The notes below the pieces were generated by a model. The model was not told where the DNA came from. It was given only the letters and a program-made list of their open reading frames with translations, and ran no database searches. A DNA stretch of 60,175 nt, taken from Spirochaetota bacterium (GTDB taxonomy: Bacteria > Spirochaetota > UBA4802 > UBA5368). Made by a program: the position numbers and the translations under genes. The stretch covers positions 1-60,175 of the forward strand of contig SCSX01000040.1 of the NCBI GenBank assembly GCA_004297825.1, read 5' to 3'. Of this stretch, positions 34,817-45,186 are shown piece by piece. Numbering within the stretch: the stretch's first letter is position 1; every line of letters starts with the position of its first letter.

Positions 34817-35785
34817 TTACGCGTCTATCCCCTCGAAGAGGATGCTCGACAAATACCGCTCACCGGCATCGGGAAGTATCACGACCACGTTCTTTCCTTT
34901 ATTCTCAGGACGCGCCGCGATCTTCACCGCGGCCGCCATGGCGGCGCCGCTCGAGATGCCCACGGTGATCCCCTCTTCCCTGTGGAGGCGGCGCGCCATC
35001 TCGACCGATTCCTCGTTCGTAACGGTCGCGATTTCGTCGACCAGGCTCAGGTCCAGGACCGCGGGCTTGAATCCCGCACCGATCCCCTGGATCTTGTGCG
35101 GGCCCGGTTTTGGATCCTCACCGTTCCGGATCTGGGTGAGCACCGGGGAATTCACCGGCTCCACCGCCACCGTCCATACGTCCTTCATCTTCGAGCGCTT
35201 GAGGTAGCGGCTCACCCCGGTGAGGGTCCCGCCCGTGCCCACGCCGGAAACGAAAATTTCGACGGCCCCGTCCGTGTCCTCCCATATCTCGGGCCCGGTC
35301 GTCTTGAAATGGATCTCCGGGTTCGCGGGATTCTTGAACTGCTGCGGCATGAAGTATTTTCCCGGCTCGTTCGCGATCATCTCCTCGGCCTTCGCGATCG
35401 CGCCGGGCATTCCCTTCGCGCCCTCCGTGAGCACGAGCCCGGCACCAAACGCCTTGAGCATGCGGCGGCGCTCCAGGGACATCGTCTCGGGCATGGTGAG
35501 GACGAGCGGGTACTGCCGCGCCGCGCACACGAAGGCGAGCGCGATGCCGGTGTTCCCGCTTGTCGGCTCGATCACGGTGACCTTCCCGTTCCCGGGCTTG
35601 AGCGTGCCGTCGCGCTCGGCCGCCCATATCATCGACGCGCCTATGCGGCACTTCACCGAGTAGGCAGGATTGCGCCCCTCGACCTTCGCGAGCACCGTCG
35701 CGGGCAGCCCCGCGGCGATCCTGTTTATCTTCACGAGCGGCGTCCGTCCTATGCTCTTGCTGATGTCTTCGAATATGTTCGCCAT
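34817..35785 (-). CDS. cysK: Cysteine synthase A (O-acetylserine sulfhydrylase)
   Basis: Makes cysteine from O-acetylserine and sulfide. The 322-residue fold-type-II PLP enzyme has the cofactor Lys in [16 protein letters not shown] (residue 45 region, the CysK-A variant with Cys after Lys), the substrate loop TSGNTG, the phosphate-binding [10 protein letters not shown] and PVNSPVL, and the C-terminal SSGAA. AGGAG lies 7 bases before the ATG. It sits between cystathionine-type enzymes and an O-acetylhomoserine-type sulfhydrylase, so sulfide can enter through either amino acid. Confidence 0.96.
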   Translation of the reverse strand: MANIFEDISKSIGRTPLVKINRIAAGLPATVLAKVEGRNPAYSVKCRIGASMIWAAERDGTLKPGNGKVTVIEPTSGNTGIALAFVCAARQYPLVLTMPETMSLERRRMLKAFGAGLVLTEGAKGMPGAIAKAEEMIANEPGKYFMPQQFKNPANPEIHFKTTGPEIWEDTDGAVEIFVSGVGTGGTLTGVSRYLKRSKMKDVWTVAVEPVNSPVLTQIRNGEDPKPGPHKIQGIGAGFKPAVLDLSLVDEIATVTNEESVEMARRLHREEGITVGISSGAAMAAAVKIAARPENKGKNVVVILPDAGERYLSSILFEGIDA

Positions 35786-35833
35786 TGTTTTTCTCCTAAA
35801 ATAAAATTATATGATCTGCCGGGGAAAAAGCCT

Positions 35834-35939
35834 TCTCCCCTCCCTTGATGGGAGGGGCTGGGGGAGGGTGAAAGCATCCGGTACCCCAGGTTCGCTCTCC
35901 ACCCCCACCCGGCCTCCCCCCTCAAGGGGGAGGGGAAAG
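35834..35939. repeat. Palindromic CCCTCCC repeat pair
   Basis: Halves at 35834-35873 and 35899-35939 in the same order as the 15.5 kb copy, including the CCTTGATGGGAGGGG core and the CCACCCCCACCCGGCC right half. It lies about 50 bases upstream of cysK. Confidence 0.8.
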
Positions 35940-36050
35940 TCTCCCGCATGAAATCAATCGTCGGTCAATTCACCCTCTTCATAATCCCAATCCCTATCTC
36001 ATCCATCGCCTTTGCCTTTCTCCTCATCTCCTATTCCTTTGACGTTGCCG

Positions 36051-37416
<1,366 letters not shown>

Positions 37417-37476
37417 GATAAAAGTAAGATTTTTTCAATCATTTGTACATAGTTATGTATAAAAACAGCGCATCCT

Positions 37477-37523
37477 GAGCGGAGTCGAAGGACGAACACC
37501 GCCGGCATGGTTCGACTCCGCTC
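37477..37523. repeat. GAGCGGAGTCGAA inverted repeat
   Basis: GAGCGGAGTCGAA (37477-37489) faces TTCGACTCCGCTC (37511-37523) with a 21-base loop. A partial further arm, GGTTCGAC, follows at 37534. It lies between the metY promoter and the end of the M28 peptidase gene. Confidence 0.75.
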
Positions 37524-37577
37524 ACCACGCCGGTGGTTCGACCCGCGAAAATATGCGCACGTATGGTACGACGACGT

Positions 37578-38807
37578 TCAGGGCGCGCCGGGACCCGCGT
37601 CTTTTTCCAGGATGAAGTGATAGACGATTTTCAGGACGGCCTCGACGATGGCGGGCTCGATCTTATCTACGGTATCCCCCATGGTGTGATAGACCATTCC
37701 CTCCCGGATATAATGTGTGGAGAGTCCCAGGATGCAGGTCGCGTCGACCCCAATTCGCGCGAACTCGGCGGCGTCCGTCCCGCCGCCCCCGAAGGCGATC
37801 GGGACGACGGACAGGGCATACCCGAGTTTTTCGGCTATCCGCCGGCAATCTTCCGCGAGCGGCAGCGAGGTTTTCAGGAAGCCGTTGATCTCGCTCGTCA
37901 GGCATCTAAGCTCCCCGAGAGAATAGAGCGAATCGATATTGAGCACGCAGGTCGGCACGCCCAGGAGCTCCTCCCGGTGCGCATCCACGTACGCGCGGGC
38001 GCCGCGCAGTCCCTCCTCCTCCGCGTCCGTGCTCAGAAACACCAGCTTCGTCGAAGAGAGCCGCCCCCCCTTTTTTTTCGGGGAACCGAATACCTCCGCG
38101 AGCCGGCAGAGTATCGCCGTCGCGATCAGGTTGTCCCCGGCCCCCGGCACCGCGGCCTTGTTGACGAAGAAGTAAAAGGGCAGCACCATGACGAGCCCAA
38201 CCGCAAGCGCCGTGCGCAGCGCCGTTACGAACCCGGGATCGGCGTATCCCGCGAGATGCAGCGCGCCCCAGGCGAACACGAAAAACCCGGGAACGAACAC
38301 GAAGACGAGCCCCGTCACGATCCTCACGGAATACCATTTCTGGAGGTACACCATGTAATTGAACAGGTTGGCGCTGTCATGGTGCCCGGCGATGACGATC
38401 TGCCGCGCGGTCTCCCCTTTCGGCAGTATCTCGCCCGACACGTTCCAGCCCCTTGATTTTTTATAGAACGGATCGAAGATCCTCTTATAAAAAACGAATC
38501 CCCCGACGGCGCTCAGGTTGCAGACCACGTAGGCGAGCATCGCGGGGATCAGCCAGTATCCCCCGAGGAAGGCGCCGGCCGTGATCACGGAATACCCGAC
38601 CGCGAGGATCTTCATGAAGCCCGTGAAGGCGCCGCTGTTGAACTCGAAGCCCTCCATTAAAACGCGGTCGCACGACGCCGACAGCCGGTCCTTGATGTCT
38701 TGGGCGCACGCCCTGCACGCCTCCGTTCCGGCGAGGCGGGGGCCGTGTTTCCCGATCAAGACGCTCACATAGTGAAGGCACTCGCGCGCCATTTTCTTAA
38801 AATCCAT
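37578..38807 (-). CDS. M28-like metallopeptidase with inserted membrane helices
   Basis: A 409-residue protein with zinc aminopeptidase motifs split by membrane segments. Zinc-ligand candidates are AGHHDSA (142-144), PGAGDN (Asp225), TDAEEEG (263-265), NIDS (292) and VYHTMGD (His374), in M28 order. Hydrophobic helices lie at about 66-108 (two) and 162-216 (two). The second pair sits between the first and second ligands, where ordinary M28 enzymes have a soluble loop. ATG at 38807 with AGGA upstream; the frame is open to 39098, but that extension is Arg-rich. Substrate unknown. Confidence 0.8.
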   Translation of the reverse strand: MDFKKMARECLHYVSVLIGKHGPRLAGTEACRACAQDIKDRLSASCDRVLMEGFEFNSGAFTGFMKILAVGYSVITAGAFLGGYWLIPAMLAYVVCNLSAVGGFVFYKRIFDPFYKKSRGWNVSGEILPKGETARQIVIAGHHDSANLFNYMVYLQKWYSVRIVTGLVFVFVPGFFVFAWGALHLAGYADPGFVTALRTALAVGLVMVLPFYFFVNKAAVPGAGDNLIATAILCRLAEVFGSPKKKGGRLSSTKLVFLSTDAEEEGLRGARAYVDAHREELLGVPTCVLNIDSLYSLGELRCLTSEINGFLKTSLPLAEDCRRIAEKLGYALSVVPIAFGGGGTDAAEFARIGVDATCILGLSTHYIREGMVYHTMGDTVDKIEPAIVEAVLKIVYHFILEKDAGPGAP

Positions 38808-39327
38808 ACCGTTCCTGTTTCTCTTGTTTATTTTCCGCGGGGGCCGATACGGCTTCCGCGCGGTTTCGGTGCAGGAGCAAATCCCGGGGCCCCGGCACAC
38901 AGACGCCGATTTTCCGCATCCGCGGGAACGCAGTATCGCCGGTGAACGGTTTTTTTCAAGCACAATACGCCTGCAGGCGTTTCCACCCCCGAAGGTTATG
39001 CCCGTGAAGGCGCGGAAACGCTTCCGCGCCTTCACGGGCACCCCGCCGGGGATGTATCGGCCCCCTTCCCCTCGCCTTGACCGTCCGGCGCTCATCAAAT
39101 GGCCGTATAAATACTTGGCGTCCGCCCGTCCAATCCTTATATTATATTCACCGTTTCATCAACAGCTCAATCGAGTCCTTTTTCAGAACGACGGATATCG
39201 GCCCCGGTTCGCCTTTTCTAAACGCACGCGTTCGAAGCAATCTCCAGGGATCGGGTGCGCGGGATGGAGGGGACGGCGCCGGCCCGGGCGCGGTGATCAG
39301 GGGCCACGCCCGGGGGAAGGGATGACC
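38808..39327. other. Divergent control region, no gene
   Basis: 520 bases between the peptidase start (minus) and the PAS-GGDEF-EAL start (plus). It contains one strong hairpin (38999-39040) and no supportable gene. Both flanking frames stay open into it, but with shadow-like composition and no ribosome sites. Confidence 0.65.
38999..39040. repeat. GAAGGCGCGGA hairpin, copy 1
   Basis: A perfect 19-bp stem from 38999-39017 and 39022-39040 with a 4-base loop (ACGC). The core GTGAAGGCGCGGA is shared with the palindrome at 43236-43279. It lies between divergent genes, so a terminator role is unlikely here. Confidence 0.78.
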
Positions 39328-41103
39328 ATGAAAAAATCGAACTCCGTCAAACTGCGCGGGGGGAAACCGGGCCCGTTCACCGTTGACGGAGAGGAGCCCG
39401 GTGAAACCGTGAAACGCCTCACCCGCGCCTTGAAATCCCTTCCCGTGATGTATTTCGAGATGAACGGCGATTTTGAAATCAAGAGCGTCACGGGCGAGAC
39501 GAATACGCTGCTGGGACACCCCGCGGGTGGCATCATCGGCAGGCCTGCAGGCGACATGTTCGCACCCGACGATCGCGGGAAGGCCGGGGATTTTTTTTCG
39601 CGCATCTCGAACGGCTCGGATCACGGGGGCGACGAGTTCTCGATGATCAGGGCGGACGGGAGCGTGTTCCCCGTCCATATCTGCGCGACCTCGCTCCCGG
39701 CGGACGTCCCCGAGGCGCGCATCGGCGGGCTCGCCGTGGACCTTTCGAAGATGCACGGCAACAACAGGGATCTCGAGAAAAAGCACAACGCCCTCATAGA
39801 TTACGCGATCTACGACTCCACGCACGACCTTCTCACCGACGCCTTCAACAGGGACATGTTCGTGACACGCCTGCAGGTCGAGACGATCAAGGCCGACCGG
39901 AGAAAGAACAAGGAGTCCATCTTCGCCGTCATGTGTATCGGCCTGGACCGCTTCAAGGACGTGAATGAGATGTACGGCACCAGGACGGGGGACGCCCTGC
40001 TCAAGCAGGTGGTTGCGCGCCTCCGTGACCTGCTGCGCCCCGACGACGTGCTGGCGCGGATATACGGCGACAAATTCATGATCATTTTTTCGGACGTGGG
40101 AACCTACGAGGACACAATCACCATTTCGGAGAAGATCTCGCGCGCGTTCGGCGACCCCTTTTTCGCCGAGGGCATCCCCATTCCCATTTCCGCGAGCATG
40201 GGCATTTCCATCCACCCCGACGACGGCCGCGACGCGGAGGAGCTCATGGACAAGGCCGACGCCGCGATGTACTACGCGAAGGACCGGGGACGAAACAGCT
40301 ACCAGCTCTTCAGCCGCGAAATCCACGACGGTATCGTGCAGAAGCTCCGTCTGGAGAGCGATTTGCGGCAGGCCGTCCGCAAAGACGAATTCCTCATGTA
40401 TTATCAGCCCATTGTCGACCCCGCCGGCGCGATCGCGGGGATGGAGTCTCTCGTGCGCTGGCAGTCGCCGTCCAAGGGCCTGGTCATGCCCTCCGAGTTC
40501 ATTCATGTAGCGGAAAAAAGCGGCATCATCGTAGAGATAGGCTATCGCGCGATAGAGCAGGTATGCCTCCAGAACATGGAATGGCTCGCGAAGGGCTACT
40601 CCCCCTATACGGTGGCGGTCAACCTGTCGACCTACCAGTTCAGACGGCCCGACCTGGTGAAAGAGATCGCGGCCATCATCGAGCGCACGGGTGCCGATCC
40701 CCGGCGCCTCAAGTTCGAAATCACCGAAACGGGGATCATGGAAAACGAAAAGGAAGGGATCGAGCGGCTCCATGAACTCAAGGCGATGGGATGTTCCCTC
40801 TCGATCGACGACTTCGGGACGGGGTACTCCTCGTTCAGCAAAATTCACGACCTGCCGGTGGATACGCTGAAGACCGACAAATCGTTTATCGACAACGTCC
40901 CGCACAGCATGAAGGCGGTGGCGATTTTGACGGCCATCCTCAACCTCGCGCACAACCTGGGGTTCAGCGTGGTCGCCGAGGGAATCGAGAACAATGAGCA
41001 GTATGACTTCCTGCGCAGCATGAAATGCGATTTCTTCCAGGGCTATTACTTCAGCAAACCCCTGCCCCCGGAGGAAATCGAGAAGCAGTTTCTGCTCCGG
41101 TGA
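39328..41103 (+). CDS. PAS-GGDEF-EAL protein with degenerate GGDEF
   Basis: 591 residues: PAS (about 30-145), GGDEF domain (about 155-325) and EAL domain (about 335-590). The GGDEF signature is YGDKF (246-250), again with Lys in place of the catalytic acid, so cyclase activity is unlikely. The EAL motif is ESLVRW (373-375), with Glu kept, and NLSTYQF, EITETG and DDFGTGYSS are intact, so phosphodiesterase activity is expected. I chose the second of two close ATGs (39322 and 39328), since GGAAGG is 7 bases before it. The next gene encodes a diguanylate cyclase 48 bases on, giving a possible opposing pair in one operon. Confidence 0.9.
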   Translation: MKKSNSVKLRGGKPGPFTVDGEEPGETVKRLTRALKSLPVMYFEMNGDFEIKSVTGETNTLLGHPAGGIIGRPAGDMFAPDDRGKAGDFFSRISNGSDHGGDEFSMIRADGSVFPVHICATSLPADVPEARIGGLAVDLSKMHGNNRDLEKKHNALIDYAIYDSTHDLLTDAFNRDMFVTRLQVETIKADRRKNKESIFAVMCIGLDRFKDVNEMYGTRTGDALLKQVVARLRDLLRPDDVLARIYGDKFMIIFSDVGTYEDTITISEKISRAFGDPFFAEGIPIPISASMGISIHPDDGRDAEELMDKADAAMYYAKDRGRNSYQLFSREIHDGIVQKLRLESDLRQAVRKDEFLMYYQPIVDPAGAIAGMESLVRWQSPSKGLVMPSEFIHVAEKSGIIVEIGYRAIEQVCLQNMEWLAKGYSPYTVAVNLSTYQFRRPDLVKEIAAIIERTGADPRRLKFEITETGIMENEKEGIERLHELKAMGCSLSIDDFGTGYSSFSKIHDLPVDTLKTDKSFIDNVPHSMKAVAILTAILNLAHNLGFSVVAEGIENNEQYDFLRSMKCDFFQGYYFSKPLPPEEIEKQFLLR

Positions 41104-41151
41104 GCGGGACAAGACAGGGCCCGTACCCGGATCCGATCAAGGTGAAACGGA

Positions 41152-43233
41152 ATGGATGAAGCGAAAATCGTATTGATAGTCGACGACGACGGGGGGCTTC
41201 GCCGTCTTCTCGCCGATATACTCCGCGGAAGCGGGCACAACTTCGAGATCCTGGAGGCGGAAACCGGAGGCTCCGCGATCGAGGAGCTCAAGCGCCGGGA
41301 ATGCGACTGCGTGCTCCTGGATTACATGCTGCCCGATATCGACGGCCTGCACATAATCTCGATGATCAGGGACCTTGAACGGGACGCGGCGATCATCATG
41401 CTCACCGGTGTGGGCGACGAAACGCTCGCGGTCAAGGCGATGAAGGCGGGCGCGTTCGACTACCTGCCCAAGGCCTCCATAACCCGGTCCGACAGGTTTT
41501 TCCTGCTCATCCATACGATTTTAAACGCCATCCAATACAAGAAAACGGGCACCGACCGGAAAAAGATAGAGAAGGTGCTGCGGAAAAACGAGGAGCGTTA
41601 CCGGGGGATCGTCGACAACTCGCCCGTCATGATAATCCGGTTCTTCCCCGTGGACTTTTCCGTGTCCTTCGTGAACCAGGGTTACTGCGCCTACTTCAAC
41701 ACCACCCCGTTCGACGCCCTGGGCGAGAACGCGATCGAGCTGGTGTTCGGCGACGACCGGTCTCTCTTCACCGGCGTTACGGAAGGCCTGACCCTCGAAA
41801 AGCCCCTGACAAGCTTCGAGCGCTTCATCAAGTCCGACGATGACCCGCGCTATATCGTATGGTCGGTGCAGGCCCTTTTCGACGACCACGGTACCATATG
41901 GGAATACCAGTGCGTGGGGAGCGACATCACCGACCTGAAGCTCGCGGAAAAACGGAGGCGGACCAGGGAGGAGCACGAGAGACTCGCCGAGACCCTTCAC
42001 GCAGTGGGAATCGGCGTGATCACCACGGACACCCAGGGAAGGATACTCCTCATCAACAGCGTCGCCGAGGATCTCACCGGCTGGACCCATGAAGACGCCG
42101 TGGGCAAGTACTGCGGCGACGTGCTCGCAGTCTCCGACGAGACCGAAACGGGCGGGCTCATGGACATCCAGTACACCTGGGTGGAGAAGGGCTTCGAGGG
42201 CCGCGGTACGAACCTGGAGCTCGTCCTCACGCCCAAGACCGGCAGGAAAAAAAACATCTCGCTCATCATCAAGCCCATCAACAGCCGCTACGAGGGATTT
42301 TCCGGACTGGTCCTGGGATTCATGGATATCACCGAGAAGCGGATACTCGAGCGGCTCTTCGAATACCAGAACGAATTTCTCCAGTCCATAATCGATTCCC
42401 AGGAAAACATCATAATCGTCATCGACCGCGACCGCGTCCGCATGGCGAACAACAGGTTCCTCGATTTTTTCGGGCTGGAACCGGGCGTGGGCGGCGAAGC
42501 GGAGCTCATGTCCATAGGCGGGGCAATTGTCGATGCGGAGGGCTGCCTGGCGAAACCGGCGCCCGGCGGCTGGACGCACGCGCTCGTCGATCCCGGGCGC
42601 CAGAGCAGCCTGATCGCCTTCAAGCCGGCCAGGCTCAGGAAACCACGCGTGTTTTCGATCACGGTGAACAAGCTCTCGATCGACGAGGAGTTGTACGTGG
42701 CGACCCTGACCGACGTGACGGACCTGGATGAGAAGCGCAGGGTATACCAGCACCGGGCGTCCCACGACGCGCTCACCGGTACGTTCAACCGGACGAGGTT
42801 CGACGAGGCGCTGGCGCACCATGTCGAGATCGCGCGCAGGTACGATGCCTGCCTGTCTCTCGTGTTCATGGACATCGATCATTTCAAGGAGATCAACGAC
42901 GAGTTCGGCCACCAGGCGGGCGACACGATTCTCAAAGAGATATCCCGCGTGGTGCGCCGGGCGACGCGGCGCAGCGATATATTCGCGCGCTGGGGGGGAG
43001 AGGAATTCACCCTGCTGCTGCCGCACACCGACGCGAATGAGGCGACGTTGACCGCAGAGAAAATCCGCGCCCGGATCGAGACCGCCAGGCTCAGGATCCC
43101 CCGGCCGGTAACGTGCAGCTTCGGCGTCGCGGGCTTCATGGAGAAGGACACCGTGGAAACCCTGATAAGGCGCGCCGATGAAGCGCTGTATCTCGCGAAG
43201 AACAGGGGACGAAACCGTGTGGAGAGCCGCTGA
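41152..43233 (+). CDS. Receiver-PAS-GGDEF diguanylate cyclase
   Basis: A 693-residue response regulator. The receiver is at 1-125 (phospho-Asp in CVLLDYMLPDIDG, switch Thr in LTG and Lys in LPKAS). Three PAS-like domains (about 140-265, 275-395 and 405-525) precede a complete GGDEF domain. The active-site motif is GGEEF (615-619), with an inhibitory RxxD site RRSD at 606-609 exactly five residues before it, so the enzyme should be active and feedback-inhibited by c-di-GMP. It is the only intact cyclase motif in the window, next to the PAS-GGDEF-EAL phosphodiesterase. Confidence 0.92.
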   Translation: MDEAKIVLIVDDDGGLRRLLADILRGSGHNFEILEAETGGSAIEELKRRECDCVLLDYMLPDIDGLHIISMIRDLERDAAIIMLTGVGDETLAVKAMKAGAFDYLPKASITRSDRFFLLIHTILNAIQYKKTGTDRKKIEKVLRKNEERYRGIVDNSPVMIIRFFPVDFSVSFVNQGYCAYFNTTPFDALGENAIELVFGDDRSLFTGVTEGLTLEKPLTSFERFIKSDDDPRYIVWSVQALFDDHGTIWEYQCVGSDITDLKLAEKRRRTREEHERLAETLHAVGIGVITTDTQGRILLINSVAEDLTGWTHEDAVGKYCGDVLAVSDETETGGLMDIQYTWVEKGFEGRGTNLELVLTPKTGRKKNISLIIKPINSRYEGFSGLVLGFMDITEKRILERLFEYQNEFLQSIIDSQENIIIVIDRDRVRMANNRFLDFFGLEPGVGGEAELMSIGGAIVDAEGCLAKPAPGGWTHALVDPGRQSSLIAFKPARLRKPRVFSITVNKLSIDEELYVATLTDVTDLDEKRRVYQHRASHDALTGTFNRTRFDEALAHHVEIARRYDACLSLVFMDIDHFKEINDEFGHQAGDTILKEISRVVRRATRRSDIFARWGGEEFTLLLPHTDANEATLTAEKIRARIETARLRIPRPVTCSFGVAGFMEKDTVETLIRRADEALYLAKNRGRNRVESR

Positions 43234-43235
43234 GG

Positions 43236-43279
43236 ACGGCCTTGAAGGCGCGGATTCGAATCCGCGCCTTCAAGGCCGT
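43236..43279. terminator. Perfect 44-base palindrome between convergent genes
   Basis: The 22-base half ACGGCCTTGAAGGCGCGGAT plus TC is followed at once by its exact inverse. It starts two bases after the cyclase stop codon and its last base is in the stop codon of the oxidoreductase gene on the other strand. A two-way terminator role is likely, although no T-run is present. The core matches the hairpin at 38999-39040. Confidence 0.65.
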
Positions 43280-45159
43280 TACGAATTCCCCGGCCATACG
43301 GCCCGCGCCTCCGCGTCCATGCCGAGTGCCCTGAGCGTCGCCGTGCGCGCAACGCCCTTCTCCGGGTCCATGCCCATAAGCGCGTAAAAATCCGCCTTCA
43401 TTTCATCGAAACGAATTTCGATGCCCGCGGGATCGCCGTCGCGCGCGGGCTCCAGCATGCGCGGCGTGAGCGCGTCGTCGGCGGCGGTGAAGCCGAGCAG
43501 GCAGTTGATCACGCGCTTCAGGTGAAAGACGCGGTATCCCGCGTCGAGCATCGTGCGCGCGTCGTAGCCGTAGCCGGCGGCGGCGTTGAACAGCTCCACC
43601 ATCTCGGGAATGGTGAAGGTGCGGTCCGCGTACTGGCACAGGCACGCGCTGTTTTCGATGCTCCCGATCGCCGCGGCGAGCATCATCGTTTCGGGCTTAC
43701 CCTCGGCGGTGAGCGCCTCGAGGTTGAATTCGAATCCTATCTCGGGATAGTTGCAGGCGCCGGTCTCCATGAAGTGCATCGCGGTCGATACGTGGCAGGC
43801 GCCCCGCGGGCTCACGGCATAGGCGAGGGCATGCCCGTGGCCGCCGCCGCGCGGATCGTGCATGGGCGACTCGAGCCCCTTGCCCTGCGCGGTGTAGTCG
43901 ATGGAGTTTCCGCCCACGAGCCTGGCGGCCGCGGCGCTCCCCCGCGCGAGAAGCGCGCCCGCCCCCTCTTCCCGTCTCGCCATCGCGGGAAGAAGCGTGT
44001 CGATCACCGTGCGCATGTCGCCCCATTCCAGCGGCACGCCCCGCGTGTGCTCCGGCGTTATCTGCCCCCTCTCGAACGCCTCCATGGCCCAGGCGATCGT
44101 CGCGCCCGCGCTGATCGTGTCCATGCCCAGGTCGTTGCACACGCGGTTGGCCTTGCACGCGGCCGCGAGGTCCGACGATCCCATGAGGCTCCCGAACGCC
44201 GCAACCGTTTCGTACTCGGGGCCCGGTCCCTCGGGGATCGTGAAGGGTCCGTCGTCCACCTTCACGATGCGCTTGCACGCGACCGCGCAATACGCGCAGG
44301 TCCCGGCGCGCGTGAGGTACTTATCCGAGAGCGTGCTCCCGGTGAGCGCCTCGGCCATCTCCTCGTCGAAGTTCGAGGTCCAGTTCCGGACGGGAACGTC
44401 GCCGCTGTACATGTGTCCCTCGAGGTTCCCCGCCGAGCCGAACTCGTGCAGGACCTGCGACATGACGAAGTCCTTGATGCGCGGGGTGAGCGTTTTTATG
44501 AGGGAGGCCACGCGATCGGGGTCCGATACTACTGGCCTGCGGGGCGACGCCTTCACCACGATCGCCTTTACGTTCTTGGAGCCCAGCACCGCCCCCAGGC
44601 CGCAGCGCCCGAAGGCGTGATGCGCCTCGTGCATGATGCACGCGAACGGGACCATGTTCTCCCCCGCCGGTCCTATCACCAGCGACCTTGCCCGTGCGCC
44701 ATAACGCCCGCGGATAAGACTCGTGCACTCTTCAATCCCCCTGCCCCATAGGAAATCCGCGTCCTGTATGCTTATGGTTTCTTCTTCGATCACAATGAGC
44801 GAGGGCTGCTCGAGCCGTCCCGTGAGCACGAGCCCGTCGTATCCCGCATAACGGAACGCGGGCGCGAAGTAGCCCCCGCACGAGGAATCGGCGAAGGTGC
44901 CGGTGAGCGGGGAGCGCGCCGCCGCGCACATGCGGCTCGCGCCCGAGAGCTTGATTCCCGCGAGCGGCCCGTTCATGAGCAGGAACATGGCCTCCGGGGC
45001 GAGCGGGTCCGCGGACAGGTCCGCCCGTTCGAAGAATATCCTCGCCGCCAGACCGCTTCCGCCAATATACGAGGCATAGGTCTGCGCGGGAAGATTGATT
45101 TCCTCCGCGTGCCCCGACGTCAATTCCAGGCTCGCTATTTTCCCGGTATTCGCATACAT
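43279..45159 (-). CDS. Aldehyde:ferredoxin oxidoreductase family protein
   Basis: A 626-residue tungsten/molybdopterin enzyme of the AOR family, which oxidises aldehydes to carboxylic acids with ferredoxin. The 4Fe-4S ligands are Cys288, Cys291 and Cys295 in CAYCAVACKR plus Cys506 or Cys508 near the C-terminus. Pterin-binding blocks include GGSGLAARIFF, AGIKLSGASRMCAAARSP and GRCGLGAVLGSKNVKAI. It is the last gene of the glycyl radical operon, 27 bases after the MFS gene, and probably oxidises an aldehyde made in that pathway. GGGAG lies 7 bases before the ATG. The exact aldehyde is unknown. Confidence 0.93.
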   Translation of the reverse strand: MYANTGKIASLELTSGHAEEINLPAQTYASYIGGSGLAARIFFERADLSADPLAPEAMFLLMNGPLAGIKLSGASRMCAAARSPLTGTFADSSCGGYFAPAFRYAGYDGLVLTGRLEQPSLIVIEEETISIQDADFLWGRGIEECTSLIRGRYGARARSLVIGPAGENMVPFACIMHEAHHAFGRCGLGAVLGSKNVKAIVVKASPRRPVVSDPDRVASLIKTLTPRIKDFVMSQVLHEFGSAGNLEGHMYSGDVPVRNWTSNFDEEMAEALTGSTLSDKYLTRAGTCAYCAVACKRIVKVDDGPFTIPEGPGPEYETVAAFGSLMGSSDLAAACKANRVCNDLGMDTISAGATIAWAMEAFERGQITPEHTRGVPLEWGDMRTVIDTLLPAMARREEGAGALLARGSAAAARLVGGNSIDYTAQGKGLESPMHDPRGGGHGHALAYAVSPRGACHVSTAMHFMETGACNYPEIGFEFNLEALTAEGKPETMMLAAAIGSIENSACLCQYADRTFTIPEMVELFNAAAGYGYDARTMLDAGYRVFHLKRVINCLLGFTAADDALTPRMLEPARDGDPAGIEIRFDEMKADFYALMGMDPEKGVARTATLRALGMDAEARAVWPGNS

Positions 45160-45186
45160 GTCGTGCTCCCTCGTTTCATGGCCGTC

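Noticed and set aside
39625-39639. Literal GGDEF string (residues 100-104) in the protein starting at 39328
   Set aside because: It lies in the PAS domain, before the cyclase domain. The true signature position reads YGDKF.
39148-41112. Minus-strand open frame of 654 codons
   Set aside because: Shadow of the PAS-GGDEF-EAL gene on the plus strand; no family motifs.
43249-43262. tRNA T-loop-like GGATTCGAATCC
   Set aside because: It is the centre of a perfect 44-base palindrome; no acceptor, D or anticodon arm is present.
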